From: Pelagophyceae sp. CCMP2097
Taxonomy: Eukaryota > Sar > Pelagophyceae
Direction: 5' to 3'
Assembly (NCBI GenBank): GCA_026770575.1
Contig: MU657182.1
Coordinates: 567,465 to 631,464 of the forward strand
DNA length: 64,000 bases
The notes beneath the pieces were generated by a model. That model ran no database searches, was not told the origin of the DNA, and saw only the letters and a program-made list of their open reading frames with translations. The position numbers were made by a program, and so were the translations under genes. The stretch's first letter is position 1, and each line of letters starts with the position of its first letter. Positions 1 through 10,895 of the stretch are shown here, one piece after another.

Positions 1-1155
1 TAGGTCGTTTGAATGATCCACAGTGCGCTACGAACGGCGTTCTGCTGGCGAGGCAATTTTACTTTTAAATCTCATGAAGGAAAAACCTGTTTTATGTGTT
101 CATGGACGTGCATGCCCCTTTCAGTTCACTTGTGGCGATAAATCGGTGGTGGATTTATGGGCGAAAACCCTTTATATTGTTGTTGAAGCTGGCTTCATCA
201 GTTGAGATATAGTGGATATAGACGCTGATTATATTCCGTTGTTTATACGCACATCGTGCACACTCGCGACAACCAACTCACGACACCAACGAGTTTTAAA
301 ACGGTGATCAGGCTACTCGGAATAGCCAGCCACTATGCCCCTATAATAGGAAGATGGCGAGGCAGAATCACATGGCATTGAACACGCTCTTTACAAAACT
401 GCCAGCAGAGGCCATGTATGTCCTCTTGGCAAGTTTATGGATTCCAAATCAACTATATAAAAAGTCGGCATCAAAAGAAGTCATCCTCGATGCCCTGACG
501 GCCATATCACCATCCACAAAACAAAAAGGAATTCACCGCGCGAAAAATTATCGCCCTTGGTTGAATTGTGAGGTCGATGCACTTCGGTGGGAAATTTTTG
601 AAAATTAGACACCAACAAAAGGATGATAAAGGCGCTGTTATTATGGATACACCGAGAGATAAACAATTAAAAGACCTCAAGACGAAAATGAAGCGCGATT
701 CGAGGTGTGCGCAAGAAAACTACAAACGAGCAGGGGACTCAAAATTTATAGAAATATCAAGGGATAAGACCAAACGCAAAGTGCTTTAGGTTGTCGTCTT
801 GGGGAAGGCAAAGCAGTCGCTAACCGACACTGCGAAAATCATCAAGTTGGCCAAGGACGATGGCACCTTAATTGCGAATACGCCACCCGTGTGTGAGAAA
901 ACCCGTTGTGAATACGAGAATCTCGGCAGTGACAAGCCGCCCCAAGGCAACACTTTCAACCTCCAGGAAAAAGGACGGCAGATACTGGCGTATGAAAGCA
1001 TTAAGCCCCCCCCCATATAATGGGCCGGCGGACAAAGTCATACATTTTGACGAATTCATCGAATAAAGACATCTGAAGTTTGATAAAGCGCCTGGATTGG
1101 ACCACACCTCGACATACATCCTCAAAATATGAGCCTATTGCAAGAATATTCGTGG

Positions 1156-1537
1156 TAGGAAGTGCCTTCCCCTATTTGATTTAAGTTTCCCTATTTGATT
1201 CGACCTTTCCCTTAACTTATTTGCATTTCTGGAACCTTGGGATTGGCTGAAAACTCATTTCTTGACCATATTTTCACGTTAGGCCTCTAGGAAGTTCCAC
1301 CCCAATTAGAATCGGCTTTCCCGGAAATCCCCCAATTAGAATCAACCTTTTTCTGAACATATTCTGCTCTAACGGAGCAACGGGATTCCCTTTTTCTGAA
1401 CATATTATATTTCCGAGCTCTCTGATTGGTCAGAAACGATTCTAATTGGGGATTATTCTAATTGGGGGTGGAACTTCCTATGTTGGTCAATTCCGAATCA
1501 AATAGGGGCAGAATCAAATAGGGGAGGGGGCTTCCCA
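1156..1537. mobile_element. TA-flanked TIR element (MITE-like), outer copy
   Basis: The segment begins TAGGAAGTGCCTTCCCCTAT and ends with the near reverse complement (ATAGGGGAGGGGGCTTCCCA). The ends are inverted repeats bounded by TA or CA. It interrupts the LINE between its KAPGLD block and RT start. It contains no coding capacity. A second element of the same family is inserted inside it. Confidence 0.7.
1288..1480. mobile_element. TA-flanked TIR element nested in the outer copy
   Basis: It starts TAGGAAGTTCCACCCC and ends GGGGTGGAACTTCCTA, matching inverted ends, and is about 193 bp long. Internally it carries TTTTTCTGAACATATT and GAGCTCTCTGATTGG, blocks shared with the element at 19482-19669. 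The TIR form with TA borders suggests a Tc1/mariner-type non-autonomous family; this is inference from structure only. Confidence 0.7.
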
Positions 1538-1859
1538 TTATTTAACAAGGCGTCATAAAGTGGACTCCCTCCCGCTGATTGGGGTAATGCAGCAGTCGCT
1601 ATTGTATATAAAGCGGGCGACCCAACTGACTGGGCGAATTATCGTCTCATTTCCCTACTATCTGTGGTTGCAAAATTATTTGAAGCGGTTCTCTCTGTTT
1701 CTGTATCTGGGGGGTTCTGAGATATTCGTGTTCAAGTTCATGTTCATGTTCAAGTTTCGGAGTTCGGAGTTCGGACCGCGAACCGATAGGAAATCACCAG
1801 TCGGATGTCCTGATAGGAAATCCGCTGTGCATGGGAGGCGGCAGAACTTAGCACAAGAA

Positions 1860-2577
1860 AAAATTGTCGATTTTGAAGAACCAAAGTTGATCTCATGGGT
1901 TGTCATACAATGGGCTTACCTACATGGATTTCGAAGCAGGTTGCCCAAACATTAGTTGTCGCTACGGCGATGTTCAATTCGGAAATTTGGCAGGGTAGTG
2001 CATACTGCGGCCCAATCCAACTTGAGATGGCGGATCTATAGAAGGCCAATCGACGTTCCAAGTGGGACTAGCAATGCAGCCACCCATCATGAGCGCGGTT
2101 TGATAGACCAAACGTTCCGTGCTCAAGCGGCTGCTCTTAAATTCAGAAACCATATCATTGGACTCCCACCCAGCAAATCGGTTGGTGAAGCAAATGCATG
2201 TAGCATTGCTTTCCGAGACCGCCCCTGTCTTAGAACCTGGCCGCAATGTGGATAAAAGCGCCACTGTGTACCTCGAACCATTGTCTATTTTATTAGACTG
2301 GCGTGAAAATATTGGCGTCACTGCGTACCTCGAACCATTGTCTATTTTATTAGACTGGCGTGAAAATATTGGTGTTTGTGCTGCGACCACCAAGGCACAC
2401 GAAATTTGCTGTTTGCTGCAAAAAGAAAAGATGATCGCATTGACTCCAGTGTCAGCGACCCTGTTGGCACTGCGGGGATGGTCATCGACATCCAAGACAT
2501 CCCCGTAGCTCCTCCGTGATCCTACCCTATATTTGGGCACTTCGTCAGGGGAAAGCAATTTAAATTAAATTGCGTTG
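1860..2577 (+). repeat. 718-bp perfect inverted duplication, left arm
   Basis: The reverse complement of 5485-6202. All conceptual translations compared across the arms are identical in three frames, including a 194-codon open frame on the minus strand (1974-2558), so the nucleotide match is essentially perfect. A 57-bp unit is tandemly duplicated inside (2271 and 2328, CCTCGAACCATTGTCTATTT). Beyond 2577 similarity continues for about 200 bp (to about 2780) but is clearly diverged. The 194-aa frame resembles nothing I recognise and is probably element debris. Confidence 0.85.
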
Positions 2578-3406
2578 CAATTGCCACGAAGCACTCGGTA
2601 AGAATCATAATGTTCACGAAGGTAAAGGCCAGTTAACACGTGCAAATTCACACAAGCCGGCCCCATGTTGTCATGAGAGAGTCGGTGAGTCCGCACAAGG
2701 AGCCCCGCGGCGCATGCTTTGCTCGAATTGAATCCAAAGTTCCATCTTTTGCGGATGTGAAGAAGCAATTCGAGACGACGAACCGCATCCGCGACTTGAC
2801 GTCGCGCAGTCGACACAGACGGAGCATGTGCGCATGGGCTCGTCGAGCAACCGCGAGTTAGAAAAGAACGGCGCGTCCCGTCCAACCCTAGAAGCCAGCA
2901 GAGCGTGCATAAAGCACTTGTCGCAACGCTGCAGCAAGCGCGCGCGCCGGAAAGCGTAGTCGACGATCGTGCGCGCTCCTGGACGATCAAGGCCTAGTGA
3001 AGCTCCAATATACGTGGACCTGACGTCGCGCGTCACCATACGACGCCCTGCGCCAGCAGTCGGTTGATCAGGCCCAAGTGCTCTCCAAACTCCCCGCAGC
3101 CGAGCAGGATCGGAGATCGCTCGACGACGAGCCCGATGGACGACATTGCCGCGTCGCGCCACATGCGGCCCGCCTCCGATACCACCAAATTCACCACCAA
3201 ATTCAGCGCGGCGGTGAGGCATTTCGACAGCGGAGTGACGGGGAGCTCGCGGCCACTGCAGATCGGCCGCAGAGCGACGGGCTCCTTGAGGAACTTGAGC
3301 GAATCCGAGTGTATCCCTGGCCGCTGGTGGAGTCGCGGGCGTATAGCGCAGTTCGAATCACTCGCACTTACTGCAGATGGCACCATCGGAGGTCTTCGGG
3401 GGACAT
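2578..3406. other. Spacer between left inverted arm and oxygenase gene
   Basis: The first 200 bp are the diverged extension of the inverted repeat (compare 5283-5484). The rest is GC-richer. A 117-codon open frame on the minus strand (3033-3386) has protein-like composition but no family I recognise and no start context that supports it. No RNA gene is seen. Confidence 0.4.
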
Positions 3407-4486
3407 TTAAACTTTTAGTAACACGTTCAAGTCATTGACGAGCGTCGCGAACGGCACGGGTGGTGCGGCGGCGAGGCCCTCTGGCATGGGCATCTTCGCC
3501 GTCGCAAACGCGGCGGCGGCTGCGCCTGGCCGCGCGACTGAAAAGTATAGCACGACGCGGTCGTTGCCCTGGACAGAGTTCGCGGCGCCAAAGTGGAGCA
3601 CCGAGGCGTCGTAGACCACGGCGTCGCCCGCTCTGACCGTCGCGAGGCGCGCGGGGCCGTAGTTCTCGAGCAGGGACTCGTCGTCGAACTCGTTTTGCAG
3701 GTGCGCTTCTGCGTTGGACGTCGCGGGCAGGAACACCGTCGCGCCGTGGGCCGCCGTCGGGCAGTCCTGGAGGAAGACGAAGGTGACGAGGCGCGGAGGC
3801 AGGTCGCCGTCGACGTCGCCGTCCCCCTCGTCGTCACCTTCCTCCTCCTCCTCCTCCTCCTCGTCATCTTCGTCGTCGTCGGCGGCGTCGTCGCCGAGCT
3901 CGGCGTCCATGAACGCGTCGAGCTGGGCATCGTCGTAGCGCAGAAAGTCGGCGTGGAGCGCCTGGTGGTCTGCGCCGGGGTGGCAGTACAAAGCCGCGCA
4001 TTCGATCAGCTCCAGCGCCGCTTCGTCGTCGAGGGCGTCGTCGCCCGGCAGGCACGCCCTCGCGGCGGCGACGAGCGCGGGGCGCAGCTTCGTCGCCGCT
4101 TGCGTCAGAGCGGCGCGTACGAGCTCGTCGTCCAACGGCAGAAGCACGTCGGACCGCGTCCCGCCGTCGAACTCAATCTCCACCGCCTCGCAGAACCGCA
4201 GCCGCGTGCCCGGCACCATCTGCAAGTCGTCGACGGCCCATTGCGACGTCTTGCGCGAGAGCTCCGAGAGCACGCGAGCCTTGAGAGCCGCCGCGAGGTC
4301 CGGCGAAACGACGCCGTCGACGCGCACGACACCGACGTCGCGCAGCTCGCGCGCCGCATCGGCCGCGGCCCGCGGTGCCAGCGGCACGGCGCCGGCGACG
4401 ATGCGCGCCTCGAGGCGCTGCGGCGCGAGGCCTCCCGCGGACCGCAGCACCCAGAGCGCCCACAGCCACCGCGCTCCGCTCGCCAT
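3407..4486 (-). CDS. 2OG-Fe(II) oxygenase (prolyl-4-hydroxylase-like)
   Basis: Single-exon gene of about 359 aa. I chose the ATG at 4486 because the protein then starts MASGARWLWALWVLRSAGG, a signal-peptide-like stretch; the frame stays open upstream to 4648 without protein-like sequence. The iron ligands fit a double-stranded beta-helix oxygenase: an HxD pair in ALHADF, and a distal His then Arg in VLHFGAANS...NDRVVLYFS, with the second ligand strand TFVFLQDCPTAAHGATVFLP between. Between HxD and this strand is an acidic tract of Asp/Glu/Gly. The enzyme class uses 2-oxoglutarate, O2 and Fe(II), often to hydroxylate proline in secreted proteins. The substrate is not deducible. The gene lies between two inverted 718-bp arms. 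Confidence 0.75.
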   Translation of the reverse strand: MASGARWLWALWVLRSAGGLAPQRLEARIVAGAVPLAPRAAADAARELRDVGVVRVDGVVSPDLAAALKARVLSELSRKTSQWAVDDLQMVPGTRLRFCEAVEIEFDGGTRSDVLLPLDDELVRAALTQAATKLRPALVAAARACLPGDDALDDEAALELIECAALYCHPGADHQALHADFLRYDDAQLDAFMDAELGDDAADDDEDDEEEEEEEEGDDEGDGDVDGDLPPRLVTFVFLQDCPTAAHGATVFLPATSNAEAHLQNEFDDESLLENYGPARLATVRAGDAVVYDASVLHFGAANSVQGNDRVVLYFSVARPGAAAAAFATAKMPMPEGLAAAPPVPFATLVNDLNVLLKV

Positions 4487-4610
4487 CGAAATCACACACT
4501 GAGGTCGCCCGCGGACGACACAATCTTTTTTCCCGATCGCTGAATTATGGACAGACATTCTGGCGATAAGAATTCTAAAGGTGCCGGACGTCGACCCGAC
4601 CTTCATGCCG

Positions 4611-5070
4611 GGTGGGAAACCAAGGAAGTTCCTATAGAAACAGCTCATGGGACCTATAGAAACAGCCCATGAAATTTATATAGGAACAAACGATAAAGTT
4701 CCTAGAGAAACGGCCAGGTAATTCCTATAAAAACAACCCAAGGAATTCCTATAGCACCAACCTAGGAAATTCTTATAGAATCAGCCGAGGAAATTCCTAT
4801 AGAAGCAGCTAAGGAAGTTCCTATGGAAACAACCTTGGAAGAACCTTCTTCTTCTATTATGCACTCCAATGAGGCTGCTAAGAACCTACACAATTAGGAA
4901 TCCTTCCTATATCCTGATACATGCAGGAAAACAACCCAGGGCGGATTTTTAAAATCAAAAGCGAGCAGGGTGGATAATAAGCAAGCAAGCAACCTTCTAA
5001 AAATTCCTAGGAATTCCTATCTCGAGGAACTTTGAAGCAGCCTCGGAAATTCCTAAAGAAACAACCTAAT
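4611..5070. repeat. Degenerate AT-rich tandem repeat (about 30-bp unit)
   Basis: Many imperfect copies of AAGGAATTCCTATAGAAACA followed by a CCxAGG-like end, spaced about 30-35 bp (for example near 4628, 4700, 4731, 4765, 4795, 4817, with outliers to 5070). Each unit is itself partly palindromic (GGAATTCC). It lies directly upstream of the oxygenase gene, so it could contain or displace its promoter. No coding potential is seen. Confidence 0.7.
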
Positions 5071-5484
5071 AAAGCCAATAATAATAAGAAATTACAGGGC
5101 AGATAGACCGGGTGTCTGCCATCACAGTCCAGAAGGACCTTTCCCTGGCCAAGTCGGATCAACCAAGTTAGCACGAATGCGGTGAACTTTAAACAAAAAA
5201 ACGATAGATATCAATGTCAGCAGCTGGGCTGTTGTTGTCACTCATTATGCAAATCAACCTTCTGGGTGGTTTGTAAAATCCGCAAAAAACGGAACTTTGG
5301 ATCTAATTCGAGCAATGCATGCGTCTCGGGGCTCCTTGTACGCACCGCAGACGCCCAAAACGTGGTGTACGGACTCACCGGTTCTCTCACGACAATACGG
5401 GTCGGCCTGTGTGAATTCGCACGTGCTAACCGACCTGACACCTCACGAACATTTTGTTTCTTACCGAGTGCTTCGTGGCAATTC

Positions 5485-6202
5485 CAACGCAATTTAATTT
5501 AAATTGCTTTCCCCTGACGAAGTGCCCAAATATAGGGTAGGATCACGGAGGAGCTACGGGGATGTCTTGGATGTCGATGACCATCCCCGCAGTGCCAACA
5601 GGGTCGCTGACACTGGAGTCAATGCGATCATCTTTTCTTTTTGCAGCAAACAGCAAATTTCGTGTGCCTTGGTGGTCGCAGCACAAACACCAATATTTTC
5701 ACGCCAGTCTAATAAAATAGACAATGGTTCGAGGTACGCAGTGACGCCAATATTTTCACGCCAGTCTAATAAAATAGACAATGGTTCGAGGTACACAGTG
5801 GCGCTTTTATCCACATTGCGGCCAGGTTCTAAGACAGGGGCGGTCTCGGAAAGCAATGCTACATGCATTTGCTTCACCAACCGATTTGCTGGGTGGGAGT
5901 CCAATGATATGGTTTCTGAATTTAAGAGCAGCCGCTTGAGCACGGAACGTTTGGTCTATCAAACCGCGCTCATGATGGGTGGCTGCATTGCTAGTCCCAC
6001 TTGGAACGTCGATTGGCCTTCTATAGATCCGCCATCTCAAGTTGGATTGGGCCGCAGTATGCACTACCCTGCCAAATTTCCGAATTGAACATCGCCGTAG
6101 CGACAACTAATGTTTGGGCAACCTGCTTCGAAATCCATGTAGGTAAGCCCATTGTATGACAACCCATGAGATCAACTTTGGTTCTTCAAAATCGACAATT
6201 TT
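5485..6202 (-). repeat. 718-bp perfect inverted duplication, right arm
   Basis: Mirror of 1860-2577. The same 194-codon frame is at 5504-6088 on the plus strand. Diverged homology extends inward to about 5283, where a block near 5340 is missing from the left side. The arms enclose about 2.9 kb holding the oxygenase gene and the AT-rich tandem repeat. Confidence 0.85.
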
Positions 6203-6790
6203 CTCTTTGTACTAGTTTTTGCCTCCTCCCATGGGTCCTCTGTTTTGGAGTGCGTAGCTTGTCTGACCCCGTGTTTCTGCGAATACGCGGCTACATTTTT
6301 GTCCAAAATGTCATGCTGTTTTTCTCGAGAGTGAATGCATATTCATTCCGGTGAATGTTTGCCCCGTCGGGGAGCTCCGTCACAGCGTGGTATTCAAGTT
6401 TACCGCCTGGGCGTTTCTCTGTCCGGATTGATAGTATGACCCGTTCCTCCGGAATAGGGAAATGGAGCACCTTTAAGACGGCACACAGGGAATTCTCCAA
6501 GTGGGGCGGGTACGATACTCATGCATTCAAGATGCACGTCGTCGCACCATATCCAGGTGGGGTATATGTACCGGGTCGAATGAAACACCAACACGGGAAA
6601 TAGACAGGTTCACTTTTTCTGAACTGTTTAGAACTTCTCGTCGGAACTCTGAATTAAGGCGAGGGCCTCGCTGAAGAACGAAATTAAGACGATCGCGTGT
6701 TCAGTCCCCGTAAGCGGCAGAATTTTATCAACTTTATTTTGGCGATTGCCGTTGCGGTAATATCGTGACGACCCGCTGGGGGCAAAAGGG
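6203..6790. other. Non-coding AT-richer spacer with repeat fragments
   Basis: No convincing gene. The segment 6536-6600 (CACCATATCCAGGTGGGGTA and what follows) recurs at 16376-16440, so it is a dispersed repeat fragment. Confidence 0.4.
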
Positions 6791-7140
6791 GATTCACCGG
6801 ATCATTATCCTTGGAGGTGATTGTGGGGCCCGGTATATATACCGCAACGCTCCCCCACACGCACACCGTAGGAACGGGAGGTTTAGCGGGGAGAAAGACA
6901 AAATACGATAATGCACCGGGCCTTGGTCCGGCTCCGGTGGCGGCCTTACTGCAGGTCTTGAACCTGTTGCCACGGGGCGGGCTTACTGCGTGTCTTGGGC
7001 ACTTGGCCGCTGGGGAGTGGAGGCTTACCAGGGTAACACTCGCCAAAATCGAGTGCCCCCTGTGGGAATCGAACCCGAGACCATTCGCAAGTGATTGTGT
7101 ACGTGGGCCCATTAACCCGTAATGACCCGCTGGGGGCAAA
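6790..7140 (-). repeat. tRNA-headed dispersed repeat, copy 1
   Basis: The reverse complement of about 23386-23750. On the minus strand the unit starts with GCCCCCAGCGGGTCATTACG and about 60 nt later reads CTCGGGTTCGATTCCC...GGGGGCA, a perfect tRNA B-box and T-arm with a matching 3' acceptor strand. The D-arm half does not fold as a normal tRNA. A tail of about 270 bp follows. This is the organisation of a tRNA-derived SINE. A partial third copy of the tail seems to lie near 16200-16290, where CGGTTCCAGGTTTCGACCTG is tandemly doubled. Confidence 0.6.
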
Positions 7141-7692
7141 AGGGGATTCGCCGGATCGTTACCCTTAGAGGTGATTGTGGGGCCCGGTATATATTCCGCA
7201 ACGATTGCGGTCGCGACCAACCGAAATCTAGGTTCGGGCCTGTGGAGGGGGCAACCTCGCACGTGGTGGCAGAGTGCCCTTCAGCAGAATTTAGAAAAAA
7301 AGGTACGAATCGGGGTACGAAAAATCCCGTGGGCCAGGAATTATGTTTTGGAGGGGAAGGAGATCTCAGACATCGCGCGCGTGGCATGCGCTGGACGCGC
7401 AGTCGAATTCTAGGATGGGAACGTACAATCGGATCTTGAATCCGACCAGACGCGGCGGAGCGCGACGCGATTTATGAGTGCCGACAAAATCCAGGATTTT
7501 GAGATCTCGGTAAAGAGGCCGCGGAAAGTGAGTCGGGGGGTGCCGTTCGAAAGAGCGTCGAGGACTGCGACGGAAAGGTGCCTTTCAGATTTGCGAATCC
7601 GGTGTCTATGGGCCGAGGGCAGCGTCCCTGCAAAAAAGGCAAATCCCTGTTTTCCTGATTCACACTTTTTTAACGGACCGCAAAAATCCAAC

Positions 7693-7910
7693 GGGCCGTT
7701 GGATTTGGACCGTTTGGATTTTTGTGGTCCGTTGGACCGGGTCGTCCCTTTACCAACGTACGTCGCGAGGCTCCTGCGTCGGAGAATGGGGATCACCCTG
7801 GAGGGCACCGCGCGTGCAGTTCGACGCCATTCGCGTTCGAGCCTTGAGGGCGTTTTTCAAGACCCTTCTTATTAACCGCTCCCAATGCTCCAACCGCGAT
7901 TTAACAAGCC
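7693..7910 (+). repeat. Direct repeat, about 200 bp, copy 1 (second at 8979)
   Basis: CCGTTGGACCGGGTCGTCCC and the following 170 bp (through GAGAATGGGGATC and CAGTTCGACGCCATT) recur at 8979-9160 with scattered substitutions. The downstream piece AACAAGCCCCGACCTCGCAC recurs at 10311. The copies belong to one dispersed family. Confidence 0.7.
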
Positions 7911-7959
7911 CCGACCTCGCACGGTCCACAGGGCCCTCATACGCTTCGAGACTCTGCCT

Positions 7960-8545
7960 CCGCGAAGCGCAGCAACGAGACGAAGGCGCGCCGGCGACGG
8001 GAGGAGGGGCGCAGCGACGGCGGGGGGTCCGGGGGGGGCGGCAGCCCCTCCGGCACCCGGCAGAGTCCGAGGACTTTATCGCCGCCTTCGGGGAGCGGAG
8101 CGACGGGGGGGGGGGGGCCGGGGGGGCTCCCTTGGCACCCGTAAGAGATTGGGGCCTGTACCGCCTCTCTCGGGGAGAGGAGCGACGGGGGGTCCGGGGG
8201 GTCCCCCCCCAGCACCCGTGAGAGTCCAAGATCTGGCGAAGGAAGCAGGTGCGAGGAGCGAAGCGACGAGTCGGAGTCCCTCCGCGACGGGCGCCCCGTC
8301 GTGAGAACCCAAGGTCCGGCGAACGATGCGGGTGCGAGGAGCGGAGCGACGAGTCGCACCGCGACGGGCGGAGAGCGCAGTGACGGTAGGGGGTCCGGGA
8401 GGAGACCCCTTGGTACCCGCGAGAGTCCAACGTCTGGCAAACGAAGCTGGTGCGAGGAGTGGAGTGACGGGTGAAGAAGCGCAGCGACGGTGGAAAGTCG
8501 GGGGGGGGGGGGCACGGCACCCGTAAGAGTCCAAGGTCTGGCTCC
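7960..8545 (+). repeat. G-rich degenerate tandem repeat
   Basis: Repeated modules of the form CACCCGTGAGAGTCCAAGGT, then CTGGCGAA, then GGTGCGAGGAGCGAAGCGAC, then a G-run, at roughly 90-130 bp spacing. Several poly-G runs of 8-11 nt occur. A related fragment is at 20670-20760. Open frames here are by-products of composition. Confidence 0.65.
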
Positions 8546-8766
8546 ACCGTGCAGGTGTTTACAGGAGCAGCAGATCGGGAATTCGACGAGGACCTTGCCG
8601 CAGCGGCAGTGGCTGCGTCTCTTGCCGAAACTCAAGTTGAACGATCTGGGGCAGTGGAAGCACATAACCAGGACGTCGACTCCGATGAAGCCGTCTCGAG
8701 GGCCTCTTTAGACTCCAAAACCTGCGACTCCGACGAGCAGGCAGAGCCTGGTGCGATAAACGGTTA

Positions 8767-8885
8767 AACGTGGCAGTATCTCGCCCCTGTCGTTTGTTTG
8801 ACCCTTAGCCCGTCGCGCAGCCTTCCTTTTTTGCGCAGCAACGCCCCGATAGGGGGCCGCAACCCTTTCCCCGAACACTTACTTG
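8767..8885 (+). repeat. Direct repeat copy 1 (second at 11322-11452)
   Basis: TCTCGCCCCTGTCGTTTGTT through CCCTTAGCCCGTCGCGCAGC and AACACTTA recurs at 11322-11452 with small indels. The two copies bracket the 9186 element and the Sel1 locus. Confidence 0.65.
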
Positions 8886-8978
8886 ATCCCCGATTCGTGC
8901 CTTTTTCGTACCTCATTTACCTTTTATCTCATTAGAGGCGTTCCTCATTCGTGCCTTTTTGCGGCAGGGAAGCGAAGG

Positions 8979-9160
8979 GGCCCGTTGGATTTTTGCGATC
9001 CGTTGGACCGGGTCGTCCCTTTACCATCACACGTCACGAGGCTCACTGCAGGAGAATGGGGATCTCTCCACAGGGCACCACGCGCGCAGTTCGACGCCAT
9101 TAAGGTTCGGGCCTTGGGCGCGTATTACAAGTAGACCCTTCTCATTAACTGCTTCCAATT
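8979..9160 (+). repeat. Direct repeat, about 200 bp, copy 2
   Basis: Partner of 7693-7910. It ends close to the 5' edge of the hairpin-headed element at 9186. Confidence 0.65.
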
Positions 9161-9185
9161 CGCCCAACGCGATTCAAGAGAGCGT

Positions 9186-9670
9186 TTATTGAGGACCCGA
9201 AGGGTCCTTGCCGTTTAATCAACGTCAGTTTACGGCAAGGGCCCTTCGGGTCCTTTGATTGAAGGATTACCAGGGGCAATTTTGTCTGTCCGTCCTTCCG
9301 TCTGTCCTTCTGTCCTGCTGTCCCCGGGTAAATCCGTGAGGTCCCACCTTTGGGAAGAAAAGGGCAGCAACTCGGCCGATTCAGCGATTGGTGGTTGATG
9401 CGATTGCTAAAATTGGGAGTGGAGGTCGAGCAGGAGCCTCATTGGAATCATCATATAAGAAGTTTTTGGTCACAGATTCGAATCTGGTCGGCCGCAAAAA
9501 AAAAGAAAAAAGAAATAGCTCAATAAGAAATAAAAAAATAAAGAATAAAGATAAGGAGGATTTGAAGGTTCAGCGATTTGTTAAATAATTTTACTTATTT
9601 ACGTGGGCATTGCAATGGGATTTGGCTGTATCCTTCGGGTCCTCCGTGTGCCTCCGGCGCGCTCTTGTAA
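9186..9670 (+). mobile_element. Hairpin-headed SINE-like element, copy A
   Basis: Structure in order: a 5' hairpin (GGACCCGAAGGGTCCTTGCC, a 17-nt loop, then GGCAAGGGCCCTTCGGGTCC); a TCTG/TCCG-rich stretch; a segment ending in a tRNA B-box-like GATTCGAATC followed by GGTCGGCCGCAAAA; an A-rich AATAAGAAATAA tract; a conserved block ACGTGGGCATTGCAATGGGA; and the 3' end CTCCGGCGCGCTCTTGTAA. There is no protein. Copies B (17449) and C (25171) have the same order. The B-box and A-rich tract suggest a Pol III-transcribed non-autonomous retroelement; no good A-box was found. Confidence 0.65.
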
Positions 9671-10466
9671 TTTTAGAATGTTGGCAGTTGCAACGATCCA
9701 GGGCCTTTCGCCATTGTGCACCACTGGCCCCCCCTCCGAGCGTACTTGGGGGCTTATAGGGCGGGTCTGGGGCAGGGCTGGGCCCTGCCAAAGCGGCTGC
9801 GTCTCCGGCGCCCGACTTGGGGCTGCAGAAGACGCGGAATCTCAAAGGCTTGCGAAAACAAGCTAAAATGGGAAGTAAATAAATCTTATCCTTAGAGTGA
9901 TATTAAAAAAATCCTGACGTCCCTCCAGTCTCGAATCCGCCGATTTGCCCCTTTTCAGAAGAGGAAAACAAAAAGCTAAAATGTACGCAGTTTTCAATAA
10001 TACAATTGTAACACCTTTCGACGACACCGCAGGCGGCGGGAAGGGGGCAGCGGCTGGGGATTCTTGTGCATTATCGACACACTTTTCGACTGCAGATCCG
10101 CCTGGCTAGTTAGTTTCTTCGTGGGCGCCACCTCTGAAGTGATGCCGACCTCAAAATGGCCTAGACGCGGCCGAATGAAAAAATTAAGCTCGCCACGCGA
10201 TTCTACGCCCAAAACTACCGAAGGATACATCAACTTCCCAGCGAATTAAGGAGCGCAACATCGCGGCCCAGGCAGCCAACATTCTAAAAAACGCTCTCTT
10301 AATTACATGTAACAAGCCGCGACCTCGCACGGCCACAGGGCCCTCGTACTACAATTGTAGTACGCTTCGAAATTGGCCAATCTCTCTGTCCCTTTCTCGC
10401 TCTCTCCTCTTCAACTGGCCGCGACGACCTGTCCGGCGACGGCGGTGCAGGCCCCACGTCGGCGGC
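9671..10466. other. Spacer, repeat fragments, no gene seen
   Basis: It holds short fragments of families seen elsewhere, including 10308-10375, which matches 7899-7955 but carries an extra 18-bp perfect palindrome GTACTACAATTGTAGTAC at about 10344. No coding frame is convincing. Confidence 0.4.
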
Positions 10467-10895
10467 GTGCGTCGGCGGCGACCGAGGATGCACCGCAAAG
10501 CTCGCTATCGCGCCCTCGAAGCTATGTCGCTTTCCAATCGCGTTCGGTGCTTGGTTTGCACGGACCCGCTGACGTCGGAACTCGGTGTCACTCCCGTCCA
10601 GGTAAGCTGCGCATGTCCTTGCGCGTCGATGCCTGTGCTCCTGCGGCTGGGGCGTCCCTCCGGCGCGCGCGCGCGCGCCTCTGGCTCCTCGCGCGCAGGG
10701 CGACGACGGCGCCCTCGCCGACGCCGCCGCCGCCGCCGACTGGTTCCAACGCGCAGCAGACGACGGGCACGCGCTCGCTCTACACGATCTCGGCGTCTTG
10801 CACTACGAGGGCATCGGCGTGCCGCAGTCTGACAACCTCGCCGTGCGGTGCTGGATGGACGCCACTATTCTGTTGAACGGAGGCCATGTTCCGCC
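10467..10895 (+). CDS. Sel1-repeat protein gene or relic, two exons
   Basis: Exon 1 (10467-10601) and exon 2 (from 10699) join in phase 0 across a 97-nt intron (GTAAGC...GCGCGCAG). Exon 2 encodes a good Sel1-like repeat: ADWFQRAADDGHALALHDLG, then VLHYEGIGVPQ and LAVRCW. A second repeat seems to begin in another frame at about 10886 (MFRLGVHY), so a 1-nt shift or unseen intron follows and no clean terminus exists. Sel1 repeats are alpha-solenoid scaffolds for protein binding. The exon 1 start is uncertain. Confidence 0.5.

Larger units (their letters stand above)
1..1700 (+). mobile_element. Degenerate non-LTR retrotransposon (LINE), copy 1
   Basis: Relic of a LINE-type element. Bases 1-360 and 480-1140 are the reverse complement of parts of the minus-strand copy at 16505-20650. 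Conserved peptide blocks include KAKQSLTDTAKIIKLAKDDG and NTFNLQE, followed near 1085 by KAPGLD, the block that precedes reverse transcriptase. At 1620-1690 one frame reads DWANYRLISLLSVVAKLFEA, the classic RT entry motif (NYRPISLL family). Frames are broken repeatedly, so it is not functional. A TIR element (1156-1537) splits the linker from the RT start. The left end lies outside the window. Confidence 0.75.

Noticed and set aside
1974..2558. The 194-codon frame in the inverted arms as a real gene
   Set aside because: No domain or start context; identity of the two copies reflects DNA duplication, and the opposite strand is equally open.
8560..8766. Possible ubiquitin-interacting motif (DEDLAAAAVAASLAE)
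   Set aside because: The spacing is off by one from the UIM consensus, and it lies at the end of a repeat array with no gene model.
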